Assembly: GCA_025201705.1 (NCBI GenBank)
Contig: MU616799.1
Span: 6,621 to 41,294 of the forward strand
Direction of reading: 5' to 3'
Length of the DNA: 34,674 nt
From: Dissophora ornata
Lineage: Eukaryota > Mortierellomycota > Mortierellomycetes > Mortierellales > Mortierellaceae
Shown here: positions 20,591-31,076 of the stretch, one piece after another
Numbering within the stretch: the first letter of the stretch is position 1
How the letters are laid out: each line of letters starts with the position of its first letter
The notes under the pieces: generated by a model
What the model was told of the DNA's origin: nothing
Seen by the model: the letters and a program-made list of their open reading frames with translations, nothing else
Databases searched by the model: none
Made by a program: the position numbers and the translations under genes

Positions 20591-21351
20591 TTGGCTGTTG
20601 ATCTCTTGAACCCCTCCCACGCTCTTGAGCAGAAGACCCACAAGTTGAAGAGACTCGTGCAGTCTCCCAACTCTTACTTCATGGACGTCAAGTGCCCTGT
20701 AAGTCTAAAGACTAAAAATACGGCAGGAAAATATTGCACAGTTTTTCAGGATACACGGGAATAATGCGCCACATTGGAGAAGCGAGAGAGTCTCACCTAC
20801 AGGGTTCGCCAGCAGCCGCCTAGTCGCCACTCCCATTCATTGAGGGTATCCTTTCTGTGTGGTCTCGACATGTCTCCACTACAGCAACAGCGTTGGTAGG
20901 CATGGATGACTGAACTGCGGCACATAGACACATTGACGGCCGGTCCTTTTTATTTCTCCGCAGCTTCGCGAGTCGCACAAAATTGCTCTGATAGACGGCA
21001 TACTTTGATTGCAGGATTCCCTTCTGCTCCCAACATCATTCTTCCAAAGTGCTTTATTGACCCACATCATTTATGCTTTGGTGTTGGCTTTTCTCTATCA
21101 GGGATGCGTCCAGATCACCACCGTCTTCTCGCACGCCCAGACCGTTGTCATGTGCTCGAGCTGCGCCAACGTTCTTGCTCAGCCCACCGGAGGTATCACC
21201 CGCTTGACCGAGGGTAAGTTGCGACGTTTCTTTCATCAGGCCTTTGGCTTTGCGTGATTCTACACCACAATGTCTAACCAACGCCGGCCGTGTTCTTTGT
21301 TCGTGGCTCATCATTTGATTAGGCTGCTCTTTCCGCCGCAAGCAGGCTTAA
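20591..21351 (+). CDS. RPS27: 40S ribosomal protein eS27 (first exon not located)
   Basis: Three exons are clear: 20591-20698, 21102-21213 and 21323-21351, with introns of 403 and 109 bp. Together they encode [48 protein letters not shown] and [11 protein letters not shown], covering eS27 from about residue 2 or 3 to the end. The zinc-binding site is CPGC and CSSC, in the usual C4 arrangement. The protein is a small-subunit component. Exon 20591 begins at a codon boundary, so a tiny upstream exon must supply the initiator Met (often one or two codons in this gene family). The candidate ATG at 20046 requires a GC-AG intron. Position 138, expected Lys in many relatives, is not examined further. 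Confidence 0.9.
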
Positions 21352-21370
21352 GCGTTTGTTCTAAACAAGA

Positions 21371-21376
21371 AATAAA
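21371..21376 (+). terminator. Polyadenylation signal of eS27
   Basis: AATAAA lies 20 nt after the eS27 stop codon and is the only such signal nearby on this strand. Confidence 0.5.
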
Positions 21377-21667
21377 ACAGCTGGAACAGTACACAGGCGT
21401 TCTTTTTCCACAGTGGCATTGTCTGTTCTGGATCTTTTGTTTTATCAGAATGCGCCTATGCGTTCCTTTCCTTTCCTTTTCTTTCCTTTCAGTGGAACCT
21501 TTTGTAGTAAATGTGCAACGCATATGCGACGCGTCTTGTACGCAATATGTTCGCTTCCACAAGCTCACATCACGTGCTGTTATGACAGCACTTTGTTATC
21601 CTAGGCGGTTCCTGAAATCGCTCTCGATTTGTCTTTCTCCTCACTGCAACACTCATTCCCGGCAATC

Positions 21668-23644
21668 ATGAAGACCTCGACTATTGTTGCAGCCACCGTC
21701 GGTGTGCTTGCTGTTGCCACAATCGGATATGCCATCTACTTTGATTCAAAGCGAAGGAACGATCCGGAGTTTCGGCGCAAACTGAGTATGTTTTCTTACC
21801 AGACCTTTGACGATCGCCCTTTCGGACGAGTTTCCAAGGGATCGCTCGCATCCTCTTGGCTGCATTCGCCTCGGGTTGTTCTCGGAATTAGCCTGCAGCA
21901 TTTATGATTGAATGGCCGGCGTTGTTTGTTCTTTCCGACCTTCGCCATGAAGCTTCCTGAAACGAGAGGCTGCCAGGCGACTTTGTAGAAGCTGTTTGGT
22001 GATAAGTGCTGACGTCGAACCCCATTCCCACATTTGACCCTTTGATAGAAAAAGAGCGCAAACGCGCACAGAAGCTTGCCAAGGAGGAGGCAAAGAACCT
22101 GTCAAGCAAGAGCGCACAGTCCGTCGAGGAGGCTTTGGCTAGTATCAAGGACGAGGACTTCCCGACTTCAATGGAGGAGCGTGAAAAGTTCTGCATGGAG
22201 CAGCTTTCGGCTGGAGAGTCCCTCTTTACTCTTGGTACGCTTATTTTGCTCTTGAGAGGACATCAATATTGCCGGAGGATTCTTACTAATCATTTATCCC
22301 ATGTCTTGCAGGCCCTGATAACTTTGGACAAGCTGCCATCTGCTTTTACAAGGCATTGAAGGTTTACCCCGCCCCTGCCGAGTTGGTCATGGTTTATCAA
22401 AAGACAATCCCTCCCGAGGTCTTTACTCTTGTGATGGGAATGCTGAGCAAGGACGTAAGTGTAGAAAAAAAAAAGTAAAAAAGGCCTATTTTTTCTTGCA
22501 ACATAAGAGATATCACAGGCAGAACCAACACTCTTATCGGCATTATTGATAAATAGGTCCAGAGCAAGCAGGAAAAGTACTACACTGTATTCCCACCAAA
22601 GGAGATGAATGTCAAGGTTGATGAGAAGCCCGAGGGAGTTACACCGGACGGCCAAAAAGTGACGCGACGCGGATTAGTGGCGACAAAGTCATTTGCTGCA
22701 GGACAGACTATCTACTCGGAAGCACCTGTGATCAGCTCTTTGGAGCCGTCATTGGAGGGCAGTGAATTTTGCCACTACTGCCTGAAGCAAATTGTTGACG
22801 ACAGTTCGAAGGTCCCTTGCTCAAAGTGCACACAGGTCGTTTTCTGCTCTAGCAACTGCAAAGATTCAGCTTCTCAGGAGTTCCACGACATTCTATGCAC
22901 CAAAGACTCGGATGACGTATCCAGCCCTGAGCGCTCTTTGCGTGAATACACCAAGGCCACCAGAAATTTGGTCCCAGAGATGCTGGCCAAGTTTCTGGTC
23001 AAGATGGTCCACGAGGAGTCACTGAACAGCGGAGCAGAGTACAACTCTTTCGATCACATGGAGCGCCTTCGCTATCTGGAAATTCCTCCCTCTGCCGAAG
23101 AAGAGAAGGAGATGGAGCTGCTGAAAGTTGCGTTGGGATCTAACATTCCTGGTATCGACGAGTTCATTACGGAAGAGCGGTATCTGCTTATGAAGGGCAG
23201 ATTGCTCTACAATCTTTACGGAGTTTCAACCTCTTTGGATACCGAACGCAGCGTGGAGGTAAAGCACATTGTGGACAGACCTTTCTAGCCTGACTGAAGC
23301 GTTCTTTGAGTAGATCAGGAGACTAACTTTAGGTGTGTACTTGTTCGATATCCTAGCCTTTGCCCGAGAAGCAGCGCAGTGTGCGCGACGCCCCCATTAC
23401 CGGTGCCGGATTCTATAGAGTGAGCTCGTACCTGATGCATTCGTGCGAGCCCAATGCTAAGATTGTCTTCTCGGACCATGACCATACACTGTCGATCGTG
23501 ACGACAAGGGAGGTTAAAGCTGGTGAGGAGCTCTACGTTGGATACATTAAGAATGGTTCGCTATCGACGGAGGGCCGCCGTCTGCAGCTGTTCACAAACT
23601 ACCGCCTCCAATGCATGTGCCCTCTGTGCGAGACGACGGACTGA
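21668..23644 (+). CDS. TOM20: Tom20 import receptor fused to a MYND-SET (SMYD-like) methyltransferase
   Basis: Five exons (21668-21785, 22049-22234, 22312-22454, 22557-23258, 23357-23644) join in phase to give 478 residues. Residues 1-149 are a complete Tom20: membrane anchor (about 5-24), GYAIYFDSKRRNDPEFRRKL, a charged linker, and the presequence-binding helices ending FYKALKVYPAPAEL and VYQKTIPPEVF. Tom20 recognises mitochondrial presequences at the outer membrane. The rest is SMYD-like: N-SET TRRGLVATKSFAAGQTIY, a MYND zinc finger (Cys221, 224, 237, 240, 246, 250, His259, Cys263), SET core LMHSCEPN (409-416), GEELYVGYI, and post-SET Cys469, 471 and 474. These are lysine-methyltransferase motifs. 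The SET half would face the cytosol. If intron 3 is retained, a stop gives a 156-residue Tom20. The substrate is unknown. Confidence 0.88.
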
Positions 23645-23866
23645 GCATGAAAACAAGGAAGAGCAGATCAAGATAGAAAGATAGAATTCTGTGATAAAGG
23701 CCCTGGTGTAATTCATTCGTTTTTGCTGTGCCGTGTGTGACTGATTGATTTCGCCATGATCCAACGAATCCAAACCGCACAACGAGGCTTGCGCTCACAA
23801 CTGATCTCATCAGTCGACCTCGGCTCATCGACTCCATCCTCTTCCCATTCACCCCTCACTCCCACC

Positions 23867-25423
23867 ATGGGATACGAATATATCCTTATTGCCGCAGCAA
23901 TCTTGATCCCCCTAGGGTTATTTAGTGTCTTCAAGGGCGACCCCGCCACTGGAACGCAACTTGCCGAAAAGAAGGCCTCCCTTCCTGGATCCTTTGGTGA
24001 CTCTACTTCCACAAAGTCAAAAAAGAAAAAGCCCAAGAAAAAGAAGGGAAGCTCCTCGACGCAGGCGACAGGGGCATCGGCAGAGCAGGAGCAAGAATCA
24101 GAAGAATCAGAGGTAGAAACAAAGGTGGTTACGCAGACAGCCAAGAAGAGCAACGTCACGGTCGCAAGCACGAAAAAGGGTACTGGCAAGAAGGAAACGG
24201 CAGCGCCGGTTGCAACAGGCAACGTCAGCACCACCAAGAGCAATACATCTGTGGCACCGTCTCCTCAGACGTCGTCCTCAAGCAGCAACACCAATAACAG
24301 CAGCAACAACAGTAAGAACACGGCCGAGAGCAAGACCGTCAAACCGACGTCAGTAGAAAATTGGAAGAAGCAACGACAGGAGCAACAAAAAGAGTTACTC
24401 TCCAAACAACAGGACCAACTCCAATTTGCCTCCGCAGCTGCTAAAAACACATCGTCATCATCTCTCGACTCTTCCACCCACATTGCATCCATTCCAGGAC
24501 CTGGCGCCATGGGCAACAGCAAGAAAGCGAAACGCGGCAATGCAGGATCGGGACTGTCGCATGCTGAATTCCCTACACTTTCTCGACCACAACCAACGTC
24601 AGCACCGGCACCTAAACAGCCCAAGCCGCCTAAGCAAAAGAAAGAGGCTGTGAAAAAGCCTGAACCTGAGCCTGAGCCTGAGCTCGAACCTGAGCCAGTT
24701 CAACCCTCAGATGAAGAGGAAGAAGAAGAAGAGGGTTCCGACGAGGACCATGTCGCTTCTGAGGACGACGACGATAAGGAAGAAGTCGAGTGGACGACCG
24801 TCAACTCGACCCAATCAAGATTTGGTGGCATTGATTTCAGCAAGCCCATGGATCCTTGGGTTGCACAACAGCAACAGCAAAAGTTGGAGCGGATCGCGGC
24901 TGCTGATCCACATGGAGAACAGACGGAAAAATTCGCACGCGTCTTGTCGATCAAGCCCGCTGCCAAGGAGGAACGTATACGCGAAGCCATTCCTGACGGA
25001 TTCTCTACACAGAAGAGTAAGTATTAAGCCCACTTGCCGCGGTTCATCCCTGTTACATCTTCCGAGTCTTTTCGGTTTAAAAACATCTACTAACATAGCC
25101 CGTTTACAGCTCGATCTGGCGGCTCTTCAGGGGGATCAGGCCAGTACCAATCAGCAGAGTTGACAAAGAAGCAGCGGGAGAACATAGCCAAGGCGGCCAA
25201 GAAGAAGGAGGAGAAGGCAGCTCAGGACGCTATTCAGGAACAGCGTCGCCTGGAGCACATGCGACAGGTTAAGTCGGAGAAGATGAAGGAATTTTACCGC
25301 GCACAAACACGAAAGCAGGCTCCCGTGGAGTCTAGATGGGATGCGCCGAAGAATACAGCGCCATCTTCGAGTGGTGGCATGTCTAAGGAAGCAAGTAGCA
25401 ACAGCCAGCTTATCTGGGATTAG
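23867..25423 (+). CDS. Membrane-anchored Lys/Ser-rich coiled-coil protein, function unknown
   Basis: Exon 1 23867-25016, intron 25017-25109 (93 bp, with a CTAAC branch site) and exon 2 25110-25423 give 487 residues. An upstream in-frame ATG at 23756 exists, but 23867 has the better context (ACCATGG) and puts the hydrophobic segment YILIAAAILIPLGLFSVF at residues 5-22, as a signal anchor. Then follow a basic run (KKKKPKKKK), a long Ser/Thr/Asn-rich disordered region, SHAEFPTLS, an EPEPEPELEPEP repeat, a Glu/Asp-rich block and VEWTTVNSTQSRFGG. The C-terminus is a charged helix beginning ELTKKQRENIAKAAKKKEEK and ends in a disordered tail. The layout suggests a protein tethered to ER or outer mitochondrial membrane that contacts RNA or ribosomes, but this is only inference. 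The family was not recognised. Confidence 0.75.
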
Positions 25424-25494
25424 CCCGAGAAGATCAGTCCGCACCCAAACGCGTTGAAGGAAAACGAGGTCACAACGGAGTTTTTTGTTTGACG

Positions 25495-25500
25495 AATAAA
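25495..25500 (+). terminator. Polyadenylation signal of the coiled-coil protein gene
   Basis: AATAAA, 72 nt after the stop codon at 25423 and 68 nt before the next start codon. Confidence 0.45.
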
Positions 25501-25567
25501 TTTATTTTCCTTTGCAAAAGAAAAAAGACTCCCTTTCGACTTCATTATTACATCATAGAGTTAATGA

Positions 25568-28500
25568 ATGAGCAACTCAGATTCTGAGGACCTTGAAGAC
25601 CCTGTCCAACTTGTTCGCGAGCCGGTATGTCTGAGTCCCTGAACGTTTCTGTACTATATTTGGTGTCCATGGCATTGCATTGCATTTGAGCAAGGGTCCT
25701 TCCCGTGGCTTGACAAATGGGCTAAGTGGAACAAGGCTAACAGTAGAGAAGAGGCCAGGACGAAATGGCCTTCAAGGAATTCCAAACTAACGATCTACAT
25801 GCATCCCATAACTCTCCCTCCCTCCGTTCAAAGGGGCTCCTAATGCAAACGGCCATGCTGCCCTCTCAAGGATTGCTGAGCTCAAGGTACCCCCGCACAG
25901 GAACAAAGGACATACAGAGAGCGAGAGAGTGACAGAGAGAGAGAGCAGACCCTCTGAACCACGGATTTTTCTTTGCTTTTGTTCATCGCAATAGTCGGCC
26001 AGGAGCGCCCAAGAGGCCGGGAATCCCAATTGATGTCCCTACCTCGCAGCAACGAACCTTTCGTGGTCCAGTCCATCAATCACACAACACCACATTGACT
26101 GGAGTGCGCACCAACCATCTCAAACAAAAGAGGAAGTCAGATGTTTCTTTGCTTAGCCAACACAACGGTAGATGAACATTGCAGGACGTTATTTCACGAT
26201 GGTTACCTTGGGTCCAGTAATATGCCAGTTAATACTAATGGCCAATGCGAGGATCCTGTTTTTACTTGACGTGTAGACGATTTTGAAGTCGTGGGCAAAG
26301 TTGCATGGGCACCCAAATCGCAGAACGATCACGACAAAAAGGTTCGGATTATTTTAGGCAGGAAATCAGCAATAGCGCGACCCAACACGCATGGAACAGA
26401 CAGTGGCATCACGGCTTAACATCTTTTTTCTTTTACGCTACTGTTTCTCGTGACGAAATGATCAGCCTGCAGTTGATGTAGTGCTCTTGAGTGACGAACA
26501 TGGTATGGACTGATTGAGAGATGATCAGGACCATTTTCGCGGGAATATATCAGCGATCGTTTACTAACAGTCATTTTCTTCCCTTGGATGATGTAGACAT
26601 TAAGAGGAGGAGAAAGTCGATCGGGCACAGAGACAACAGTGGAGAAATCAGTAGTGCCTCTATTGATGGACAGGCGACCTTAAGGTATCATTACGAGTTA
26701 TAATTGACTATTGGAAGGAGTGGCCAAAACGCAATGGATTCAGACGCGCAGGGTACTAGCCAGCATAGTGATTAATTACGAAGTCTATTTTATTTCTTCT
26801 CTTGCGCATTTTAAAGCGGCCGACCTGGATCAGAGATGCATGAAACTACCACTGACACCCAGTCGACGAAGCATCGTCCCTCCCCCATTTCCGTTCAACA
26901 CACAAAGCCCACAGTTTCGAGAGTTAATGTCAGTCCCAAGGAAAAGTCTTTCTCAGTATCTACTAGCGACGCCGCAAGATCGTTCACAGTGCCGGAACTT
27001 AAGAAAACGGTATGAGTGTAGCAGAGAAAAAATTAGAATATGTTTTGGAATTTAATTTATTCTTAACACGCATCTTTTATGGGGTGGGTTTTGTTTATGT
27101 GATAGAGATCATTGAGTGCTGTATCGCTGAGCGACGAAGACCTTCAAGAAGGTGTGTAGGCGTGCGAGCGAAGGAAAATGCTCAACGAATGTAGCATCTG
27201 ATCACTAAGTCCATACCCAACTTCATAACAACCAGAATATGAGCGTAGGAAGCGTCAACGGATGAAACAGCGTAGTGACAGCAGAGTCATTGATGGTCCG
27301 ATCGAGGCAAAACCTACGAAGGAGAAGACCCCTATCGATGTTTCTACGATGCGGCGTCGACTCATAGACTCTTCTTCCATGACTGCTAAGCCCATGATTT
27401 CGCTGGATCCGAGAGACAGTGGCAAGCCTACCCGGAAATTCATCCCGTCTTGGTCGCGACTCTCTCAGCTTGACCAAAAAGACGATAAAGAGCCCACAGA
27501 AAAGATGGACAAAGACGAGAGCGTGGCCACAGGATCGTCAAAAGCGAGGAATAATAGCATACCAGCAAAATCGTCCGATGTCGTTTTGTTGAGTGAGGAC
27601 GACGAACGTCATAATCCAAAGACAGTGAGGCGGCGGGCTATGGACTCTGATAACAGCAACTCTGCACTGCCGGCAATACTCCCTTCGTCAGAAACTTTAG
27701 TGGCTAAGATGAAGAGACAGGTGCGTTAATTTCTAAACGACGAACAGTGTCATAGCTTTATGAGAAGTAGTAACTCTCGGCCGTGCTATTAACTTTGAAA
27801 ATTTGATCGCTGTATATCCGCTGCTCGCAGGCGACGGCCCCCGAACAGACTTCAAAGAAAACCGCGCATTCGCCATACACAAGCCTACACAAATCCTCGG
27901 CGACGACTTCAAAGTCAACGAAAGACACCATCGACACAGTTGACGCGGCGGCCCTATCAAATCGTTTGTCCCATTCTCCCGGTGATCCCTCAAGCCCTGT
28001 TCAATACCCCAAGCGCGTGTCGCTGTTGGACAAGGCCTACGCTTTAGGGATGGGGACGTTTCCACAGGCGCCTCTGTCTTGTGTGCGGTTGGGCGCAGTG
28101 TTTGAGTTTGATAATCCTGGGATGGTGATCCAGTTCGGGCCCGATCGACTTATTATTAACACCAACGAAAGTCGCGCAAAAATCAAGCATGATGAGATCA
28201 AGACATTTGAGGTAGGTTGTTTGGAGCGGAGGCGCGTTTGTGCGACATAATGAATTTCCTGTCTAACTGGTTGATGCTTGTATTAACTATATCCTTATAG
28301 TACAACACGGATGGAGTACAGGCAATAATTGTGATCCACACGACTCCGGAGGCGACAACGTCCATACTGGAGTCACTTCATGACCCAGTTGCGAGTTCGA
28401 GTAGATCATTAAAGCTCACTCTCTTCAGCAAAGATAACACTGAGATCATTCTGGAGCAATGCAAAACGATCGCGAAGAAGCGGGTTTACGTCAAGGCATT

Positions 28501-30766
28501 GTCGTTAGTATATCAGACGTGGTCTTACTTGTTACATACGCAGGCTTGTATGAAAACTAGAGACTGTATTAATTCCATCGACCGATCCGATCTCTTTTGT
28601 CCTCCTGATTAGATCCGAGGATGCGGAAAAAATTCTGGAAGCGAAGTTCGAACGGTATGGATGGAAGCGATTTGAGATGTCTTGTTTGGTGCAGAGGGGA
28701 ATCAATCGCATTAACAATACTTCATGTATTTCAATTGGCACGCCTAGGACACCAGCAAGTGCCACTAATCCATCCGCTGGATCAAAATTAGAACCTAAAC
28801 TTCCAACACCTCCTCCTCCTCTTCGCGCTGACAAGCACGACGGAACGTAAGTGAGCCCACTCCAAGGATATCGCCGCAGCCGCAGCATGTATCTCTCCAC
28901 AGACTAAAATATGCAATACTGTTTCTCCTTAAACTGGCTTGTTAGACTGTTCTTGTTCCCATTCAAAGGTAGTGCAAGGTCCAAGTCGATTGCAGTCCAT
29001 GCTACAGACTTGGATAGACTTAAGAATGACGAGCAACTGAACGATACGTTGATCGAGTTTGGACTCAAGTAAGTGTCTCCACAAGGATTATAGGGATATA
29101 ACAACAACTCGAGTTCTCGCTCTGACGATGTGGTCTCCATGCCTTCATTTACTCTTCCTCCCCGCGACAGACATGTCTACGCGAACTTGCAAACCACCGA
29201 CCCGGAGCTCGCCGACAAGACCCACATGTTCAACTCGTTTTTTTACGAGCGGCTACTCTCCAAGAATGGGTAAGGCTTTGCTTTTTTTCCATGGAAGGCA
29301 GGATGGCAGAATATCCTGCAATGAAACATCATTCTAATCTCCGCCGTACAATCATTTTCAGCAAGGGTATTCAATATGATGCCGTCAAAAGCTGGACCAA
29401 TAAGACCGACCTTTTCTCCAAGAAGTACATCATTGTCCCCATCAATGAAAAGTAAGTAGCAGCGCATGATAAGCGATTTTAGGCACTCGTATCGTTTCTG
29501 TCATTACTGCTTTTCTGACCAGGAACTATCTTTTCCCTGTACTCATTCTTAGCTACCATTGGTATCTTGCCATCATCACCAATCCAGGCCTGCTCTTGAA
29601 GAGCACCGGTAAATCTAATCACGACAACAACTCCAACAAAGATGTTGAAGGAAAATCCCCATCTCCTTTGACTCGTGGCTCTTCTGCGGACGCGCCTTCC
29701 TCTCCCGCTGTTGGCGCAACTACCACATCGCCATCTTTCCCCAAGGGTAGCTCCCCTGCCAAGTCTCTCTCGCAGTCATCTGGCGACGCTGATGCTGAAA
29801 ATCCCAAGGACGCTTTACAAAATCTGCTTTTCCCAGGGACATCTCGCATGACGACGCGCGCAACGCATGGAAAGCAGGACGATTCAGGACACTTTAGACG
29901 AAGTTTACGCTCTTCATCCACATCCTTACCTTTACTGCCTGTAGATCCAGAAGAAAAGTATGTTTTATGCCTGCACGAGATTTTTTTTAAAAGTTTCCAA
30001 TAAGGTTCTAACGGTTCCCTCCCCCCGTATTACTGTCTACTCTGTACTCCGTCAGGCCTTATATTATAGTCCTTGACTCGCTTGGAGGCCGACATCCCGC
30101 GGTTTATACGAGGTTGCGGGCGTATCTGCAACAAGAGCTTTTGACAAGAAAGAATATTGAGCGAGCGATCGACAGCAAGGTCCTGCCGGGCAAACAGGGA
30201 AAGGTACGTACATTTGCTGAGGAATACTTTGATGTTTCGTTCTGCTCATAGTGCGATCCACGCATTTACTTCCCTTTTCTTTTTTCGACATATCTTAGTG
30301 CCCTGAACAGGACAACTTTTCCGACTGCGGATTGTTTTTACTTCATTACGCAGAGGTTTTCCTCAAGCACCCTGGCCCCCTTTTGGACGGCATGGTTGTA
30401 ACGTCTTTGTTTTGCTTCAACCGCTGTTCGTTTATTCAAACGTGTAGAGGAGGAAAGATAACTGATCTATGTGTTTGCCTTGAATAGAATATGAGGGGAG
30501 GATTGAATGAGTATTGGGATATCGGAGAGCTCTCAGATAAACGACAACAGTATGTCGCTATCATGGAATCGCTCGCAGTTCAGTATCAGGACAACTTGGT
30601 CTCTCAGAAAAACGGCGAACAGAGCAGCAGTAGTAATCAGGAGACGGACCAAAGTCGGTCCTCCACCCCGCAGGCGCATTCGCAACAAACGCAAAGCCGT
30701 CCTTCCTCGCCACGGCCTCATAGCGACCATCAGAAACACCATAATCATTTGGTACCAAAACCGTAA
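25568..30766 (+). CDS. Ulp2/SENP6-7-like SUMO-specific cysteine protease
   Basis: Removes SUMO, especially chains, from proteins. Eighteen exons were traced by phase: 25568-25624, 25834-25886, 25995-26167, 26473-26502, 26597-26684, 26817-27009, 27106-27151, 27236-27720, 27831-28211, 28301-28503, 28613-28846, 28946-29068, 29171-29269, 29362-29451, 29553-29957, 30056-30203, 30299-30397, 30488-30766. They give 1061 residues. The catalytic domain has His754 (NYHWYLAII), Asp894 (IIVLDSLGG), Gln940 and Cys946 (PEQDNFSDCGLF). A disordered insertion of about 110 residues between His and Asp is typical of the Ulp2 class. Upstream are two SUMO-interacting motifs (VDVVLLSDE 95-103, DVVLLSEDDE 328-337) and a conserved N-terminal domain (LGAVFEFDNPGMVIQFGPD). 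The first five exons are less certain than the rest. Confidence 0.88.
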
Positions 30767-31076
30767 TTGCCATAAGAACATATCAAAACAGGATCTGTGA
30801 TGGTGACCGACAAGATCTTGGCGACTGGACAAACGCTACAGCCGAGAAAATCGTAGCGGAACGGGTTCAGTGGCACCCCCATTGTATATTACAATTAGCA
30901 TTGTTATTTGTTTTCATTTGTTGTTTAAAATAGTCGCCCCTTTATTTCTTAATCAAGCCCGCTCCACTCGTCAAGTTGTAGCTTAGGAAACAAAAGTAAT
31001 TGTTCGGTTCTTGTAAACAGTTCAAACCTTAGACGAAGCATTTTTATTCTGATGGAAGTATGGTAGTAGTGTCATT
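30767..31076. other. Convergent 3' ends of the SUMO protease and COG8 genes
   Basis: A 310-bp AT-rich spacer between two stop codons that face each other. It contains a minus-strand AATAAA (31043-31048), 29 nt beyond the COG8 stop codon. No AATAAA is seen for the plus-strand gene. Confidence 0.5.
31043..31048 (-). terminator. Polyadenylation signal of COG8
   Basis: TTTATT on the plus strand reads AATAAA on the minus strand, shortly after the COG8 stop codon. Confidence 0.5.

Noticed and set aside
20890..20995. Possible snoRNA inside the eS27 intron (GGATGA and CTGA)
   Set aside because: The C-box match is imperfect and no closing stem was found, although ribosomal protein introns are a common snoRNA host.
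21465..21492. CCTTT-type pyrimidine microsatellite
   Set aside because: Simple low-complexity tract in a spacer, with no sign of function beyond a promoter-like CT bias.
29522..29552. Acceptor at 29522 for the His-containing protease exon
   Set aside because: It would insert ten extra residues before YHWYL; the acceptor at 29552 restores the expected NENYHWYL sequence.
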